Positions 18,250 to 27,865 of a stretch of 64,000 bases of DNA are shown here, one piece after another; the first letter of the stretch is position 1, and each line of letters begins with the position of its first letter. A model generated the notes under the pieces. The model ran no database searches, was not told where the DNA came from, and was given only the letters and a program-made list of their open reading frames with translations. The position numbers and the translations under genes were made by a program. The stretch comes from Paenibacillus chitinolyticus NBRC 15660 (GTDB lineage Bacteria; Bacillota; Bacilli; Paenibacillales; NBRC-103111). The stretch covers positions 124,001 to 188,000 of the forward strand of contig NZ_BBJT01000005.1 of the NCBI RefSeq assembly GCF_000739915.1, read 5' to 3'.

Positions 18250-19149
18250 TTATTTGAATCCGGTCATGGCGATGCCGCGGATAATCTGCTTCTGAAACAG
18301 CAGAAACACCGCAAGCAGAGGCAGGATAGAGATAGCGGCGCCCGCCATGATGAGCGTCCAGCTTCCGCTGTCACCCGATTCGCTGGAGAAAAACGCAAGC
18401 CCGACGGGGATCGTCAAATGCTCCGGCGTCTGCGTGACGATCAGCGGCCAGATAAACGCGTTCCAGCTGCCCAGAAAGGTTAAAATGCACAGCGTGGCCA
18501 GCGCCGGCTTGACCAGCGGAACGACCACGCGGAGCAGAATGCCCCACTCGCCCATCCCGTCGATACGGGCCGCATCTAGCAGATCGCGCGGAACGGATTC
18601 CATGAACTGCTTCATAAGAAAGATGCCGAACGCGGAAATGAGGCCCGGAAAAAGAACACCCAGGTAAGTATCGACCAGCTCCAGCTTAGCGGCAAGCAGA
18701 TACCATGGGATGATCAGCATTTCGGTCGGGACCATCAGCGTGCTTAGGATGCCGACGAAAATGACGGTTTTACCCGGAAACGTAAATTTCGCCAAAATGT
18801 AGCCGACCACCGTATCGAAAAAGCAGACGGAGACCGTCGTAATGACGGCAACGACCAGACTATTGACGATCCAGGTCGCATACAGCGTCTCCGCGAAAAG
18901 CGTCCGGACGTTGTCCAAGGTGGCCTCCGGCGGAATCAGGCTCAGAGAAAACACATCCTGCGGCGTTTTTAGCGTGGTCGCGATCATCCACAGGAAAGGA
19001 AACAGCATTACAATCGCGCCCGCGCCCAGAAGAAAATAAGCGGAAAAGGCAGACGCACGGATACGATACCGGGCTGTACGTTTGACTGCTTGTTCGCTGC
19101 CCCGCCTTCGGAATCCGGCATGCTCCGCGGCCCAATCATATTTGCTCAT
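18250..19149 (-). CDS. Carbohydrate ABC transporter permease (MalG type)
   Basis: 299 residues with six membrane segments and the ATPase-docking EAA loop as LLDAARIDGMGEWGIL near residue 205. Family members form the inner-membrane channel with a MalF-type partner, here the next gene upstream 13 bases away. It is the last transporter gene of the operon. No ATPase gene is present, as is usual for CUT1 systems that share MsmX. Confidence 0.93.
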   Translation of the reverse strand: MSKYDWAAEHAGFRRRGSEQAVKRTARYRIRASAFSAYFLLGAGAIVMLFPFLWMIATTLKTPQDVFSLSLIPPEATLDNVRTLFAETLYATWIVNSLVVAVITTVSVCFFDTVVGYILAKFTFPGKTVIFVGILSTLMVPTEMLIIPWYLLAAKLELVDTYLGVLFPGLISAFGIFLMKQFMESVPRDLLDAARIDGMGEWGILLRVVVPLVKPALATLCILTFLGSWNAFIWPLIVTQTPEHLTIPVGLAFFSSESGDSGSWTLIMAGAAISILPLLAVFLLFQKQIIRGIAMTGFK

Positions 19150-19162
19150 GGCCGTTCTCCTT

Positions 19163-20032
19163 TTAATACTCGACTTTTCGGTTCAACGTTTTAAGCTGCA
19201 GCAGCGACAAGAGAAGAATAAGGAGGAACAAGACGACGGTAGCCGCGGTAGCCTGCCCCATATTGAACTGCTTGAACGCAAGCTCGTAAATATACACCAC
19301 GACGGATTTCGTAGAGTTAAGCGGCCCGCCCCCGGACGTCATGTTCAAAATCTGGGTGAAAGACTGCAGATACGAAATACTTGCAATAATGACGGAAAAC
19401 AGCAGGACCGGGTTCAGCAGGGGCAGCGTCACATGCACGAACCGCTGCCACGCACCCGCTCCGTCGATGGCGGCCGCTTCCTCGTATTCTTTCGGGATAT
19501 TTTCCAGCCCCGTGAGGAAAATCAGCATTTGAAAGCCGAGGTTCTGCCAGATCATAGCGGCGGTGACGATAAAAATAGCTTGGTCCGGCGAACCGAGGAA
19601 CAGTTGGGACGGCAGGCCCAATTGGAGCAAAAGGCCGTTGACGATGCCGTTCTTCATGAAGATCCAGCGGAACACCCAGCTCACGGCTACGACGCTGGTG
19701 ACGTAGGGCAGGAAGTAAACCGTCCGGAAAAAAGCTCTGAACCGGATAATCCGCCGAAGAAGCAAGGCAATGGCAAGCCCGGCCGCAAGCTGCCCGGGTA
19801 CCCCGAGCAGGACGTAAAAAACCGTATTTCGGAGCGAAGTCAGGAATACCGGGTCATGGTATAAAGCAACGTAATTGGAGAAACCGACGAACGGCTTCTC
19901 CTCCGACAGCAGATCCCATTCGCGGAAGCCGACCAGAAAGGAATACACGATGGGGACGATCCGGACGCCGATGAAAAACAGCAGCGGAACGAGCAGGCAG
20001 GCGTAAACGAAAAAGAGCCGCTGCCGCTTCAT
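19163..20032 (-). CDS. Carbohydrate ABC transporter permease (MalF type)
   Basis: 289 residues with six membrane segments; the EAA loop is YEEAAAIDGAGAWQRF. It pairs with the MalG-type permease directly downstream. Its start overlaps the stop of the solute-binding protein by four bases (ATGA), so translation is coupled. Confidence 0.93.
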   Translation of the reverse strand: MKRQRLFFVYACLLVPLLFFIGVRIVPIVYSFLVGFREWDLLSEEKPFVGFSNYVALYHDPVFLTSLRNTVFYVLLGVPGQLAAGLAIALLLRRIIRFRAFFRTVYFLPYVTSVVAVSWVFRWIFMKNGIVNGLLLQLGLPSQLFLGSPDQAIFIVTAAMIWQNLGFQMLIFLTGLENIPKEYEEAAAIDGAGAWQRFVHVTLPLLNPVLLFSVIIASISYLQSFTQILNMTSGGGPLNSTKSVVVYIYELAFKQFNMGQATAATVVLFLLILLLSLLQLKTLNRKVEY

Positions 20033-21438
20033 TTTTTAGCCTGCTTCGCCCAATAGTCGTCGTAGAGCTTCTGGGTTTTGGCCACCAGTTCCTCGAAAGC
20101 CTTCTCAGCGGGAACTTTGTTCAGCACGACGCTGTCCGCGGCCTGCACGAAATAGTCCCGCTCCAGCTTTTCATCCACAAAGAAGTGGGCGTTGGCATCG
20201 CCGAGCTGGCGGATGAACGGGCCGATTTTCTCGTCCTTGGCGTACTTATCCTGAAGGGCGACGGCTTTGGATGCCGGCAGCTCGCCGACTTTTTCCACCC
20301 ACTGCTCCTGCACCTCTTTGCTCGTCAAAAACTTGAGGAATTCGGTTGCCGCCTCGAGCTTTTTCCCTTTGGCGTTCTTGGTGATTCCGTTGGCCCAGAA
20401 AGAAGCTTGCGTGGCTTTTCCTTTGTACGCGGGCAGCGGGGCCACGGCGAAATTCAGATTCGGCACATCCTTCTTGAGTCCGCCGAGCTGGAACGAGCCG
20501 TCGATATTCATCGCCGCATGGCCGCCTTTGAACGCCGTAATATCATCGTTGTAAAAATCTTTCGTTCCGACCTTATGTACGGTGGCAAAATCAAGCAGAT
20601 ACTTGAACGCTTGAAGTCCCGCAGGAGTCTCGTTCCATAGGACGCGCCTCCGGTCTTCGCTGATATCTTTGCCGCCGGCCTGATATACAAGCGCATCCCG
20701 GTACCAGTGATGCAGTTGGGAATTGGGCTGCCAGGCCATGCCTTCGACGACAAATTCGCCTTTGGCGTCCTTCTCGGTCAACTTCTTCGAATAGTCCACG
20801 AGTTCCTCCCATGTCGCGGGAGGTTTAGCCGGGTCCAGACCCGCTTTTGCAAACAAATCCTTGTTGTAGTAGAGCCCCAGCGTCCGGACGGCCGTCGGAA
20901 TCGCATAGTAGCTGCCGCCGATTTTAGCCGCTTCGACGAACGGGAAAAATTCTTCTTTGATCTTCGAATCCGGGAACGATTCCTTCGGCAAAGGCTGCAA
21001 ATAACCCGATGCCGTGTATTTCGGAAGCCAGCCGTAGTACAGGTTGATTACATCCGGTCCTTTGCCGGCCGGGATCAGCGTCGCCACCTTTTCGTTATAC
21101 TGGTCGTAAGGGAAATTGGTTTGTTTGACGGTAATGTTCGGGTGCGTCTTTTCGAATTCTTTAATAAGCGAATTGATGAGATCCACCTTGACCGGATACT
21201 GGTACTGCCAGTACTCGATCGTGACTTTCTCGTCCTTGCCCGCGTCCCCGGATTGCTGCCCGGATGCGTCTTTGGCGCCGTCCCCGGAAGCGGACCTGCT
21301 CCCCGAGCAGCCGGCCATCAAACCCGCGCTCAGCGCGGCGGTCAGCGTTAACACCGCAAGACGGAAAAACGCGGGCTGCGGCTTGCCTTTTTGACGCTGC
21401 TCTGTTTTCCCGTTGTTTTTTTCCGATTTGCTGCTCAT
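20029..21438 (-). CDS. Extracellular sugar-binding lipoprotein of ABC importer
   Basis: 469 residues with an unusually long charged N-terminus before the signal segment and lipobox LMAGC (lipidated Cys44). The mature part has the solute-binding type 1 pattern, for example ATWEELVDYSKKLTEKD and a C-terminal LTSKEVQEQWVEKVGELPAS. Proteins of this class bind sugars outside the membrane and deliver them to the permeases. The ligand is unknown. Its start overlaps the amidohydrolase stop as ATGA. Confidence 0.93.
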   Translation of the reverse strand: MSSKSEKNNGKTEQRQKGKPQPAFFRLAVLTLTAALSAGLMAGCSGSRSASGDGAKDASGQQSGDAGKDEKVTIEYWQYQYPVKVDLINSLIKEFEKTHPNITVKQTNFPYDQYNEKVATLIPAGKGPDVINLYYGWLPKYTASGYLQPLPKESFPDSKIKEEFFPFVEAAKIGGSYYAIPTAVRTLGLYYNKDLFAKAGLDPAKPPATWEELVDYSKKLTEKDAKGEFVVEGMAWQPNSQLHHWYRDALVYQAGGKDISEDRRRVLWNETPAGLQAFKYLLDFATVHKVGTKDFYNDDITAFKGGHAAMNIDGSFQLGGLKKDVPNLNFAVAPLPAYKGKATQASFWANGITKNAKGKKLEAATEFLKFLTSKEVQEQWVEKVGELPASKAVALQDKYAKDEKIGPFIRQLGDANAHFFVDEKLERDYFVQAADSVVLNKVPAEKAFEELVAKTQKLYDDYWAKQAKK

Positions 21439-22385
21439 AGGACTTCAACCCCTTTATGTTCTTGAACGCTTGCGGCCGTATCCGGAAGACGGAGCAGCCT
21501 TCTCGCGTTATTGCCGAAAATGCTCTGTATGTCCGTTTCACGGAAACGCAGTTCCCTGCATACGCGAACCTGATCCTGCAAGTAGCGGTAGACGTACCCG
21601 CGGGGAAAGCCGCTGGAATCCGATCCGTACACGACGCGTTCGGGACCGATCAGCTCCACGGTTTTGCGGAAGAGGGTTTCCAACGTCAGGTCGTAGGGCG
21701 CCCACCGCATCCACTGGTTGGAGCCGGACGTGTCGACGATCACGTTCGGGCATCCCCAGCACAGGTGCAGCAGCTCCTGATAGTAGCCCGCTCCGAAGTG
21801 CGGAATGAGGATCGGGATGTCCGTAAACTCCCGGGCCACGTTAAAAATGGCCAAGGGATTGATGTTCCGGTGCTGCACGATGCCGCCCGTATGCCCCAGA
21901 AGCCCGAAGTGGATCAGCACGGGCAGCTTGCGCTCCGCCAGGAAGCTCCAAACCGGCCGGAGCGACGGATCGTCCAGCGACGTCTGGATAAGCGGACCGA
22001 ACAATTTGTAACCCCGGAGCCCCAGTTCGTCTACGGCCCGCTGCAGCTCTTCCACCGCATCCGGCGCTTCGATGGAATGATGGGCGAAGCCCGTAAATTT
22101 GCCGGGATACTTGGAAATTTGTTCCTTTAGATCGTCGTTTCCCCTGGCGGTAAGAAAATTCAATCCCCCGATTCCGTACTTGTCGAGCTCGTCGGCCCAG
22201 CGGTCGATAAGCGGCCGCCCCGCACCCGGACCGGTGTCCGGTCCGGACGGAAAATCCCAGGTGAGCCGCATCCGCTCTCCCCGTGCGGCCTGTGCGCCGT
22301 CGATCACTTCATCGTGTTTGACAAACTGCTGCGCGTAAGGCAAGTGCCCGTGAATATCGAAGACTTTGAACCCGTCTTTGAACAT
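21435..22385 (-). CDS. Amidohydrolase family protein (TIM-barrel), first gene of ABC operon
   Basis: 316 residues from ATG at 22385 with GGAGGAAGG upstream; a frame extending to 22541 covers untranslated leader. The metal-site pattern of amidohydrolase-2 proteins is present: FDIHGH near the start, LIHFG and IPHFGAGYYQE in the middle, and VYGSDSSGFPRG near the end. Relatives are hydrolases or decarboxylases. Being cotranscribed with a sugar-type importer suggests that it processes the imported compound, perhaps a lactone or aromatic glycoside product, but the substrate is not visible. Confidence 0.85.
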   Translation of the reverse strand: MFKDGFKVFDIHGHLPYAQQFVKHDEVIDGAQAARGERMRLTWDFPSGPDTGPGAGRPLIDRWADELDKYGIGGLNFLTARGNDDLKEQISKYPGKFTGFAHHSIEAPDAVEELQRAVDELGLRGYKLFGPLIQTSLDDPSLRPVWSFLAERKLPVLIHFGLLGHTGGIVQHRNINPLAIFNVAREFTDIPILIPHFGAGYYQELLHLCWGCPNVIVDTSGSNQWMRWAPYDLTLETLFRKTVELIGPERVVYGSDSSGFPRGYVYRYLQDQVRVCRELRFRETDIQSIFGNNARRLLRLPDTAASVQEHKGVEVL

Positions 22386-22490
22386 GGTCCCTTCCTCCTT
22401 CTCCTGCTGCTCTCCCTGCATCCCCCGGCACCATTCATCCCCTGAGGGAACCGGGATTCCTTCGTCGGGCAGGTGCCCGCCAACTAAAAA

Positions 22491-22522
22491 AGACACTATC
22501 CGCGTTAAGCGAAATAGTGTCT
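22491..22522 (-). terminator. Terminator downstream of the potassium transporter gene
   Basis: AGACACTAT pairs with ATAGTGTCT around a 14-base loop; on the minus strand a TTTTTT run follows. It also lies 100 bases upstream of the amidohydrolase start, so an attenuator role cannot be excluded. Confidence 0.75.
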
Positions 22523-22636
22523 CCAGTGGTCTGGTCAACAAATTATTCTTTTATCCAATGGGAATACTAGGAATTATAAAACGCCGCTGAAAAACTGTCA
22601 AACTCTTTTTTCTGATCCCGGCGAAGACGCGGCCCC

Positions 22637-23992
22637 TTACCCGATTGTAATTTTTCCTTCCGGGTAGCGGTACAGCTCTTTCGTCCCCTTCGGTGTCAGC
22701 GCGTAGGCAAGTGTCAGCGGACCCAGCCGGCCGACAAACATCAGGATCGCCATCAGCACCTTGCTCGGTGAAGTAAGCTCCGGCGTCAGCCCCAGGGAAA
22801 TGCCGGCCGTACCGAAAGCGGACGTGACCTCGAACAGCATTTTGATAAAAGGACCGTCCTGCAGAACCGACAGAATCATCGTACCCGTCACGACCAGAAT
22901 GAGGGATGCCAGCGTTAGCGTCGTCGCTTTATAAATGCGTTCCTCCGGGAGTCTTTTGCGGAAAAACACGATATCCTCCTTGCCCCGGACCATCGTAATG
23001 ACGGCGCCTAAGAGAATCGCGAACGTCGTGATTTTGATCCCTCCGCCCGCTGAACCCGGCGCCGCCCCGATAAACATAAGGATAATAACGAAGAACTGGG
23101 TTGCCTGGCGGAACGATTCGATATCGATCGTATTCATACCCGTCGACCGGGTCGTTGCCGACTGGAAGAAAGCGGCGAAGATTTTGCCCGGAAGACTAAG
23201 CGGCTGCATCGTCAGCGGGTTCGTGTACTCGAAGATAAAGACCACGACGGAACCCAGCAGAATCAGCAGGCCTGTTGCCGTAAGCACAACTTTGGAGTGG
23301 AGCGTCAGCTTCCGGGTCCGCTTGAAGTCAAGCAAGTCCGCTATGACGATAAATCCGATCCCCCCCAGAATCATAAGCCCGATAACTACGATATTCACGT
23401 AAGCATCGTTCACATACGCCATCAGGCTTCCCTGGGCTCCGGGCAGACTGCTGAACAAATCGAAACCGGCGTTATTGAAGATCGAAATACTATGAAACAC
23501 GCCAAAGTAAACCGCTTGTCCAAGCGGCATGTCGAAAGCCCAGCGTACCGCCAGGAGAACCGCTCCCGCCAACTCAATGGCAAGCGCGTAGGTCAGCACC
23601 TTGCGGATCAGCCGCACGATGCCCTCCACGGACCCTTGATTCATCGCTTCCTGCAAAAGAAGCCGCTCCTTGAGGGTGATCCGTTTGCGAAGCACGAGCG
23701 CGATCAAGGTCGCCATCGTCATAAATCCGAGCCCGCCCACCTGAACCAGCATAAGGATGACGATCTGGCCGAACAGCGAAAAATGCACGCCCGCGTTCAG
23801 CACGGAAAGCCCCGTCACACATGCCGCCGAAGTCGACATAAAAAAAGCGTCCAAGTAAGAGATCGGCTCTCCGGTGGAGGAGGCGGCAGGCAGCGAAAGC
23901 AGCACCGATCCTATTAAAATAATAGCCAGGATTCCGAGCGCCAAAATTTGCGGAGGCGTAAAGCGGACCAGAATCCTTCGTTTTTTACCCAT
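22637..23992 (-). CDS. ktrB: Potassium uptake protein, KtrB/TrkH family
   Basis: 451 residues with about ten membrane segments. Four pore-loop selectivity sequences are recognisable: SAACVTGL, SISIFNNAGF, ARSTGMNT in the slightly altered form TTRSTGMNT, and AFGTAGISLGLTPE near the C-terminus. Ktr systems take up potassium with sodium, gated by a cytoplasmic KtrA or KtrC RCK subunit, which is not encoded next to it, as in Bacillus KtrD. Symbol is by family; ktrD would serve equally well. Confidence 0.9.
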   Translation of the reverse strand: MGKKRRILVRFTPPQILALGILAIILIGSVLLSLPAASSTGEPISYLDAFFMSTSAACVTGLSVLNAGVHFSLFGQIVILMLVQVGGLGFMTMATLIALVLRKRITLKERLLLQEAMNQGSVEGIVRLIRKVLTYALAIELAGAVLLAVRWAFDMPLGQAVYFGVFHSISIFNNAGFDLFSSLPGAQGSLMAYVNDAYVNIVVIGLMILGGIGFIVIADLLDFKRTRKLTLHSKVVLTATGLLILLGSVVVFIFEYTNPLTMQPLSLPGKIFAAFFQSATTRSTGMNTIDIESFRQATQFFVIILMFIGAAPGSAGGGIKITTFAILLGAVITMVRGKEDIVFFRKRLPEERIYKATTLTLASLILVVTGTMILSVLQDGPFIKMLFEVTSAFGTAGISLGLTPELTSPSKVLMAILMFVGRLGPLTLAYALTPKGTKELYRYPEGKITIG

Positions 23993-24048
23993 GTTCCTAA
24001 TCTCCTTCTCACAAACACATTCCCCTCTATCCTACCCAAAAAAGAAAA

Positions 24049-24076
24049 GGAAAGCCACCCGATCGGTGAGCTTTCC
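24049..24076 (-). terminator. Terminator of the SGNH hydrolase gene
   Basis: GGAAAGC pairs with GCTTTCC with an inner CACC/GGTG pairing; the minus-strand side continues TTTTCTTTTTT. Confidence 0.75.
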
Positions 24077-24130
24077 CGAGATTAAGGGACGGAGCCCTTC
24101 ACGGGCACGCGCCCGTCTATTTCTTCCTTC

Positions 24131-24679
24131 TCATATGTATTTGCGGACGGCCTCTATCACTCTATCGGCGCAGGCCCGGTTGCCCGCTTCGCTTAGGTGC
24201 AGATTATCCTCGCAGATAAAGCTTTGCAGATCGCGCTTGACGACGGCGTTCAAGTCGTTGATTTCCACGCCGTGATGCCGCATCAGCTCCGCTGCGGCCG
24301 CATTGTATGCGTCTATTTCCGCGTTGCTTCTGCCTATGGCATCGACCGGAACGGGCGTAGTCGTAGCAAAAATAACCGCCGCTCCCGTCCTTCGCAGCTC
24401 ATTGAGAATTCGTCCGAGCGTCAGAATGTATTCATCCAGAGAGGTCAGCGCTTCGACCATCGGCGCCTCATGGTGAAGATCCCAAAGCCCGTTGTTCCAA
24501 TGGATAATATCCGGCGTCCCGAGATCTCTGATCCACAAGTTCGCCCCCCAGAGCGTATGCTTGGCAAAACGGCCGTTTTCCTCCGGCCCTACGACCTCGG
24601 CCTGTCCCTCTAATGCGGCCCTCACCAGCGGCTGATAGCCGATCCGGATCGAATCCCCCAGCAGCATCACTTTCTTCAT
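24131..24679 (-). CDS. SGNH/GDSL-type hydrolase
   Basis: 182 residues from ATG at 24679 with AGGAGG ten bases upstream. Block I is LLGDSIRIGY with the nucleophile Ser, block III is the variant WNNGLWD, and block V is DNLHLSEAG with the catalytic Asp and His. No signal peptide is visible, so it should act in the cytoplasm on an ester or acetyl group of unknown substrate. It is a single-gene unit. Confidence 0.88.
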   Translation of the reverse strand: MKKVMLLGDSIRIGYQPLVRAALEGQAEVVGPEENGRFAKHTLWGANLWIRDLGTPDIIHWNNGLWDLHHEAPMVEALTSLDEYILTLGRILNELRRTGAAVIFATTTPVPVDAIGRSNAEIDAYNAAAAELMRHHGVEINDLNAVVKRDLQSFICEDNLHLSEAGNRACADRVIEAVRKYI

Positions 24680-24752
24680 CTTCGCGCAGCCTCCTGTTAT
24701 TTCATGATGAACATGCAGCGGCACACAGCCGCAGTTCCCCGCCGGGTCTTCA

Positions 24753-25739
24753 TCAGCGCCCGCCTGTCAGCAAGATCTTCCCGGCCCGCCCGGACTCGAA
24801 AGCCGCCACGGCGGCATGCACCTCGTCCAGTCCGAAGCCGGCGGCGATCTTCATCAGGCTCAGCCTTCCGTCCCGGACAAGCTCCATAATCTCCTCGAAC
24901 GCCCCGAACCAATCCGCCGTGGAAGCATGGCGAATCCAGTGCCGGAGCCAGAACGGCCGGGCGTCCACCCGGTACAGCCGGGACAACGCCGCCCAGTCCG
25001 CCGGCACCCCGGACAGCAGCCCGATGCTGAACACGGTGCCGCCGGGCCGCACGCAGCCGGCGAGAGCCGCTCCGTCCGGGCCGCCTATGCTGTCCACGGC
25101 CGCGGTCGCTCCCCGGCCGCCTGTCTTGGACAGCACCGCCTCGCGAAGCGGTGTGCCGGCGGTGACGATGACGTGAGCCAGGCCGAGGCGCTGCAGCTCC
25201 TCCGTATGAGCTTCGCTGCGGGTAACCGCAATAAGCTCATAGTTGAAAACCGCCGCCAGCTGCGCGAACACTCGGCCGATCGCCGAGCCGCCGGCGTTGA
25301 CGACGAGCGTATCGCCGTACTTCAGGCGAAGCGCCCCGCAAACCGCCCAGGCGGTCACCGGGTTGATGTAGAGCTGGGCGGCCGTCTCGTCGGGAATGTC
25401 GGGCGGAACCGGAATCGCCAGCCCGGCGGGCGCAAGGACCGATTCCTGCCAGGTCCCTTCGCCGCGCAGCGGGAGAACCCGTCTGCCGAGCAGCTCCGGC
25501 GGCACGGAAGGGCCCGTCTCCTCGACGATTCCCACGCCTTCGTAGCCGGGCACCGCAGGGAGGGCGATCCGGTGGGCATAGGCCCCGCGCACGGGGATCA
25601 GGTCCGACGGATTGATGGGCCGGGCCAGCATCCGCACCCGGATCTCGCCCGGGCCGGGCGGGACGACGGGGGTGCGGCGGATCTCCAGCACTTCAGCCGG
25701 AGGGCCGAACCGGTCGTAATAGACGCTTTTGTTAAGCAC
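24753..25739 (-). CDS. Zinc-independent MDR oxidoreductase (enoyl reductase/quinone reductase type)
   Basis: 328 residues from GTG at 25739 behind GGGAGAG; the frame is open further upstream but without family similarity. NPSDLIP and PAVPGYEGVGIVEE are typical of the trans-2-enoyl reductase branch of the medium-chain dehydrogenases, and VVNAGGSAIGRVFAQLA is the NADPH-binding loop. No structural or catalytic zinc Cys cluster is present. The physiological substrate is unknown. Confidence 0.85.
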   Translation of the reverse strand: MLNKSVYYDRFGPPAEVLEIRRTPVVPPGPGEIRVRMLARPINPSDLIPVRGAYAHRIALPAVPGYEGVGIVEETGPSVPPELLGRRVLPLRGEGTWQESVLAPAGLAIPVPPDIPDETAAQLYINPVTAWAVCGALRLKYGDTLVVNAGGSAIGRVFAQLAAVFNYELIAVTRSEAHTEELQRLGLAHVIVTAGTPLREAVLSKTGGRGATAAVDSIGGPDGAALAGCVRPGGTVFSIGLLSGVPADWAALSRLYRVDARPFWLRHWIRHASTADWFGAFEEIMELVRDGRLSLMKIAAGFGLDEVHAAVAAFESGRAGKILLTGGR

Positions 25740-25892
25740 GCTGTTCTCTCCCGTGATGTCAATTTTCAGAAGCCGGGCCAGGGGCGGCATACGCTGAACG
25801 GATCTGCGGCCAACGTGCGGACGGGTTTCCTGCCCCGTGCAGCGCCCGGGCCGCCAAACGGTACCGTTCATCCGCCAACTGCCGCGCCCGGT

Positions 25893-26582
25893 TTACGGCC
25901 TTTCCGGCGTGCTCTCTCCGGGCTCTCCGAATGAGATTCCTTCCCGGTCGTCGAGGCGCACCAGACTCCCGTCCGTTCGGACGGACAACGGGTGGGGATG
26001 CGAACTTTTCTCGCCCGCAAACCAGACCCGGCCTTTTTTCACCACGATAAAAAGCCCGTGCTCGTCGCCGACCGGCGCAAACGTATCGCTCGGTGTCATC
26101 CAGGCCTCCAGGTCTGCCTCCCGCTTCAAAGCCCGCAAAGCGGCGGACACATCGTCCACCGGCATTCCGATTTCGCTGACGCACAGAAAATCTTCTTCGC
26201 CGAACGGTTTCTGCGACGCATTGTCAAGATTATGCCGGGCGATCAGCTCCACAATATTGCCAGCCGGGTCTTTGAAATATACGGCATGGGCGTTCCAGCT
26301 TTCGAAATGAACGACAGGGTCCCCCTCCTCGCCGAGAAGTTCCACCCTGTCCCGGAGCCAGTCGGCCGCTTCTTCGATCTTATTCTCCGGAATGTTGAAT
26401 GCGAAGTGATAGAAGCTATCGTCATCCTGGGCCGTGCGGACGAACGTCACGTTCGTATTCCCGGCCCGGAATGAAAAGGAGGCGCCGGTCTCTCCGGTCA
26501 ACGGCAGCCGCAGCCGCTCCCCGTAAAATTGTTTTAATTCGGATAGATTCGAAGCGTGGAGGGTAAGTTCTACTATTTTCAT
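25893..26582 (-). CDS. VOC family protein (glyoxalase/dioxygenase fold)
   Basis: 229 residues from ATG at 26582, eight bases after AAGGAG; a GTG nine bases further upstream overlaps that site and is less likely. The two halves repeat the VOC pattern: LTLHASNLSELKQFYGERL at the start and AVYFKDPAGNIVELIARH near residue 105, followed by a second module. Members bind a metal and act as lyases, dioxygenases or resistance proteins; no specific role can be named. Confidence 0.85.
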   Translation of the reverse strand: MKIVELTLHASNLSELKQFYGERLRLPLTGETGASFSFRAGNTNVTFVRTAQDDDSFYHFAFNIPENKIEEAADWLRDRVELLGEEGDPVVHFESWNAHAVYFKDPAGNIVELIARHNLDNASQKPFGEEDFLCVSEIGMPVDDVSAALRALKREADLEAWMTPSDTFAPVGDEHGLFIVVKKGRVWFAGEKSSHPHPLSVRTDGSLVRLDDREGISFGEPGESTPERP

Positions 26583-26658
26583 GATGTTCACTCCTTATGA
26601 TTCATCCTCGGGCCCGGAACGCTCATGACCGCGAGGGATTCAAGCCCTTCTTCTTCCC

Positions 26659-27153
26659 CTAAACCGCTTCACGCCTGCGGTCGCCGAGCACGACGGACGT
26701 TTCGATCTGCCGGTCCGGTATGGTCCAGTACGTGCGCAGCAGCCGTTCCTTCTCCGCCTCGGGCACAAGAGAGAAGCCGTTTTTGAGATAAAAGGCGATC
26801 GCCCAGGAAGCGTCTGCCCACGTACCGATCAGGAACGGTTTCTCCGTCAGGTTCGTCAAATAAGCCAGCAGCCGGCTGCCGATGCCCCCCTTGCGCTGGT
26901 CCGTCCTCACATAGGCGTGCCGGATGAGGAAAACGTCGCCTTTGTCCTGGATGCCCATCACCCCGATCAGACGCCCGCCGTCCTCATACCCCCAGAACAC
27001 TACGCCGCTGCCGATCTCGCTTTGCAGTTCCTCCATCGTCATGTAAGGCTCGTGAAACCGGTCGGCCGGTATAATTCCTTTGTAGGCGGCGGCCGCATCG
27101 TTAATAATGTCGTAAATAGCGCGGATATCTTTTTCGGTACAAATTCGGATCAT
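26659..27153 (-). CDS. GNAT family N-acetyltransferase
   Basis: 164 residues from ATG at 27153 with GGGAGG upstream. The acetyl-CoA loop appears as RTDQRKGGIGSRLLAYL and the C-terminal strand as IAFYLKNGFSLVP. The beginning, IRICTEKDIRAIYDIINDAA, is typical of the phosphinothricin-like acetyltransferase branch. Acceptor unknown. It is the first of six GNAT genes within about 13 kb. Confidence 0.88.
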   Translation of the reverse strand: MIRICTEKDIRAIYDIINDAAAAYKGIIPADRFHEPYMTMEELQSEIGSGVVFWGYEDGGRLIGVMGIQDKGDVFLIRHAYVRTDQRKGGIGSRLLAYLTNLTEKPFLIGTWADASWAIAFYLKNGFSLVPEAEKERLLRTYWTIPDRQIETSVVLGDRRREAV

Positions 27154-27300
27154 AAGTGAGTGCCTCCCGTTAATCATGGATTTGCGGCCGCAGACAGACG
27201 CGCCTATTGCAGCAGCTTCGGAAAGTTACGGTCAAGTCATTGGCTTACTTGTGCAAAAGACGGCAAGGGCGCAGCCTCCAGGCTGATCTTGCCGGAACAG

Positions 27301-27750
27301 TTAAGGGATGTTAGTACCGGCTGTCCGCCGGTTCTGCCTTTTTTTAGCGGATTCATGCCATAGTGCGCTGATCCCGATCGCTGTAGCGGTGAAAAGCGGA
27401 TAGAAGGGTATTAGAAACACTGCCAGCATGTACATAGCGTAGAAATTATCTTCGCCTGGAAGCACAAGCGCCAGAACAGCGCCGATCAAGAGCCAGTAAG
27501 GAAACCACAGAACCGCCGCCCAGAAGGCAGACGCCCGGCCTTGCATCCAGTTCTTCGTTATCCGCATGCAGAACCATGTGAGCAAACCGGCCAAAAGGAA
27601 CGTTCCTCCGACAACCATCTTCACCGAGATCGAATAAGATAGGCCGAGAGGTTTGACTACGTTCATTCCGTATAGCAAACCGTGCCCGAATACGAGAACG
27701 ACACACGCATATCCCGCGCTGATTCCGTTCAATTTGAGAAAAGCGTTCAC
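27301..27750 (-). CDS. Four-helix membrane protein of unknown function
   Basis: 149 residues with four clear membrane segments (about 10-30, 42-62, 74-96, 104-128) and a basic C-terminal tail. No family was recognised and no catalytic motif is visible. It stands alone between a GNAT gene and a RidA gene, both on the same strand but separated by more than 100 bases. Confidence 0.65.
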   Translation of the reverse strand: MNAFLKLNGISAGYACVVLVFGHGLLYGMNVVKPLGLSYSISVKMVVGGTFLLAGLLTWFCMRITKNWMQGRASAFWAAVLWFPYWLLIGAVLALVLPGEDNFYAMYMLAVFLIPFYPLFTATAIGISALWHESAKKRQNRRTAGTNIP

Positions 27751-27829
27751 GCCTGTTCATCCTTTTTGCCGCACAGCCGTTATTTTCCTGATTATACCAT
27801 AGGGGTCTATCCACTCCGCAACTGAAAAA

Positions 27830-27857
27830 GGCCCCCCCTCTAGAAAGAAGGAGGCCC
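27830..27857 (-). terminator. Terminator of the RidA gene
   Basis: On the minus strand GGGCCTCC pairs with the GGGGGGGCC arm and is followed by TTTTTCAG, nine bases after the RidA stop. Confidence 0.7.
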
Positions 27858-27865
27858 TGAGGCGG

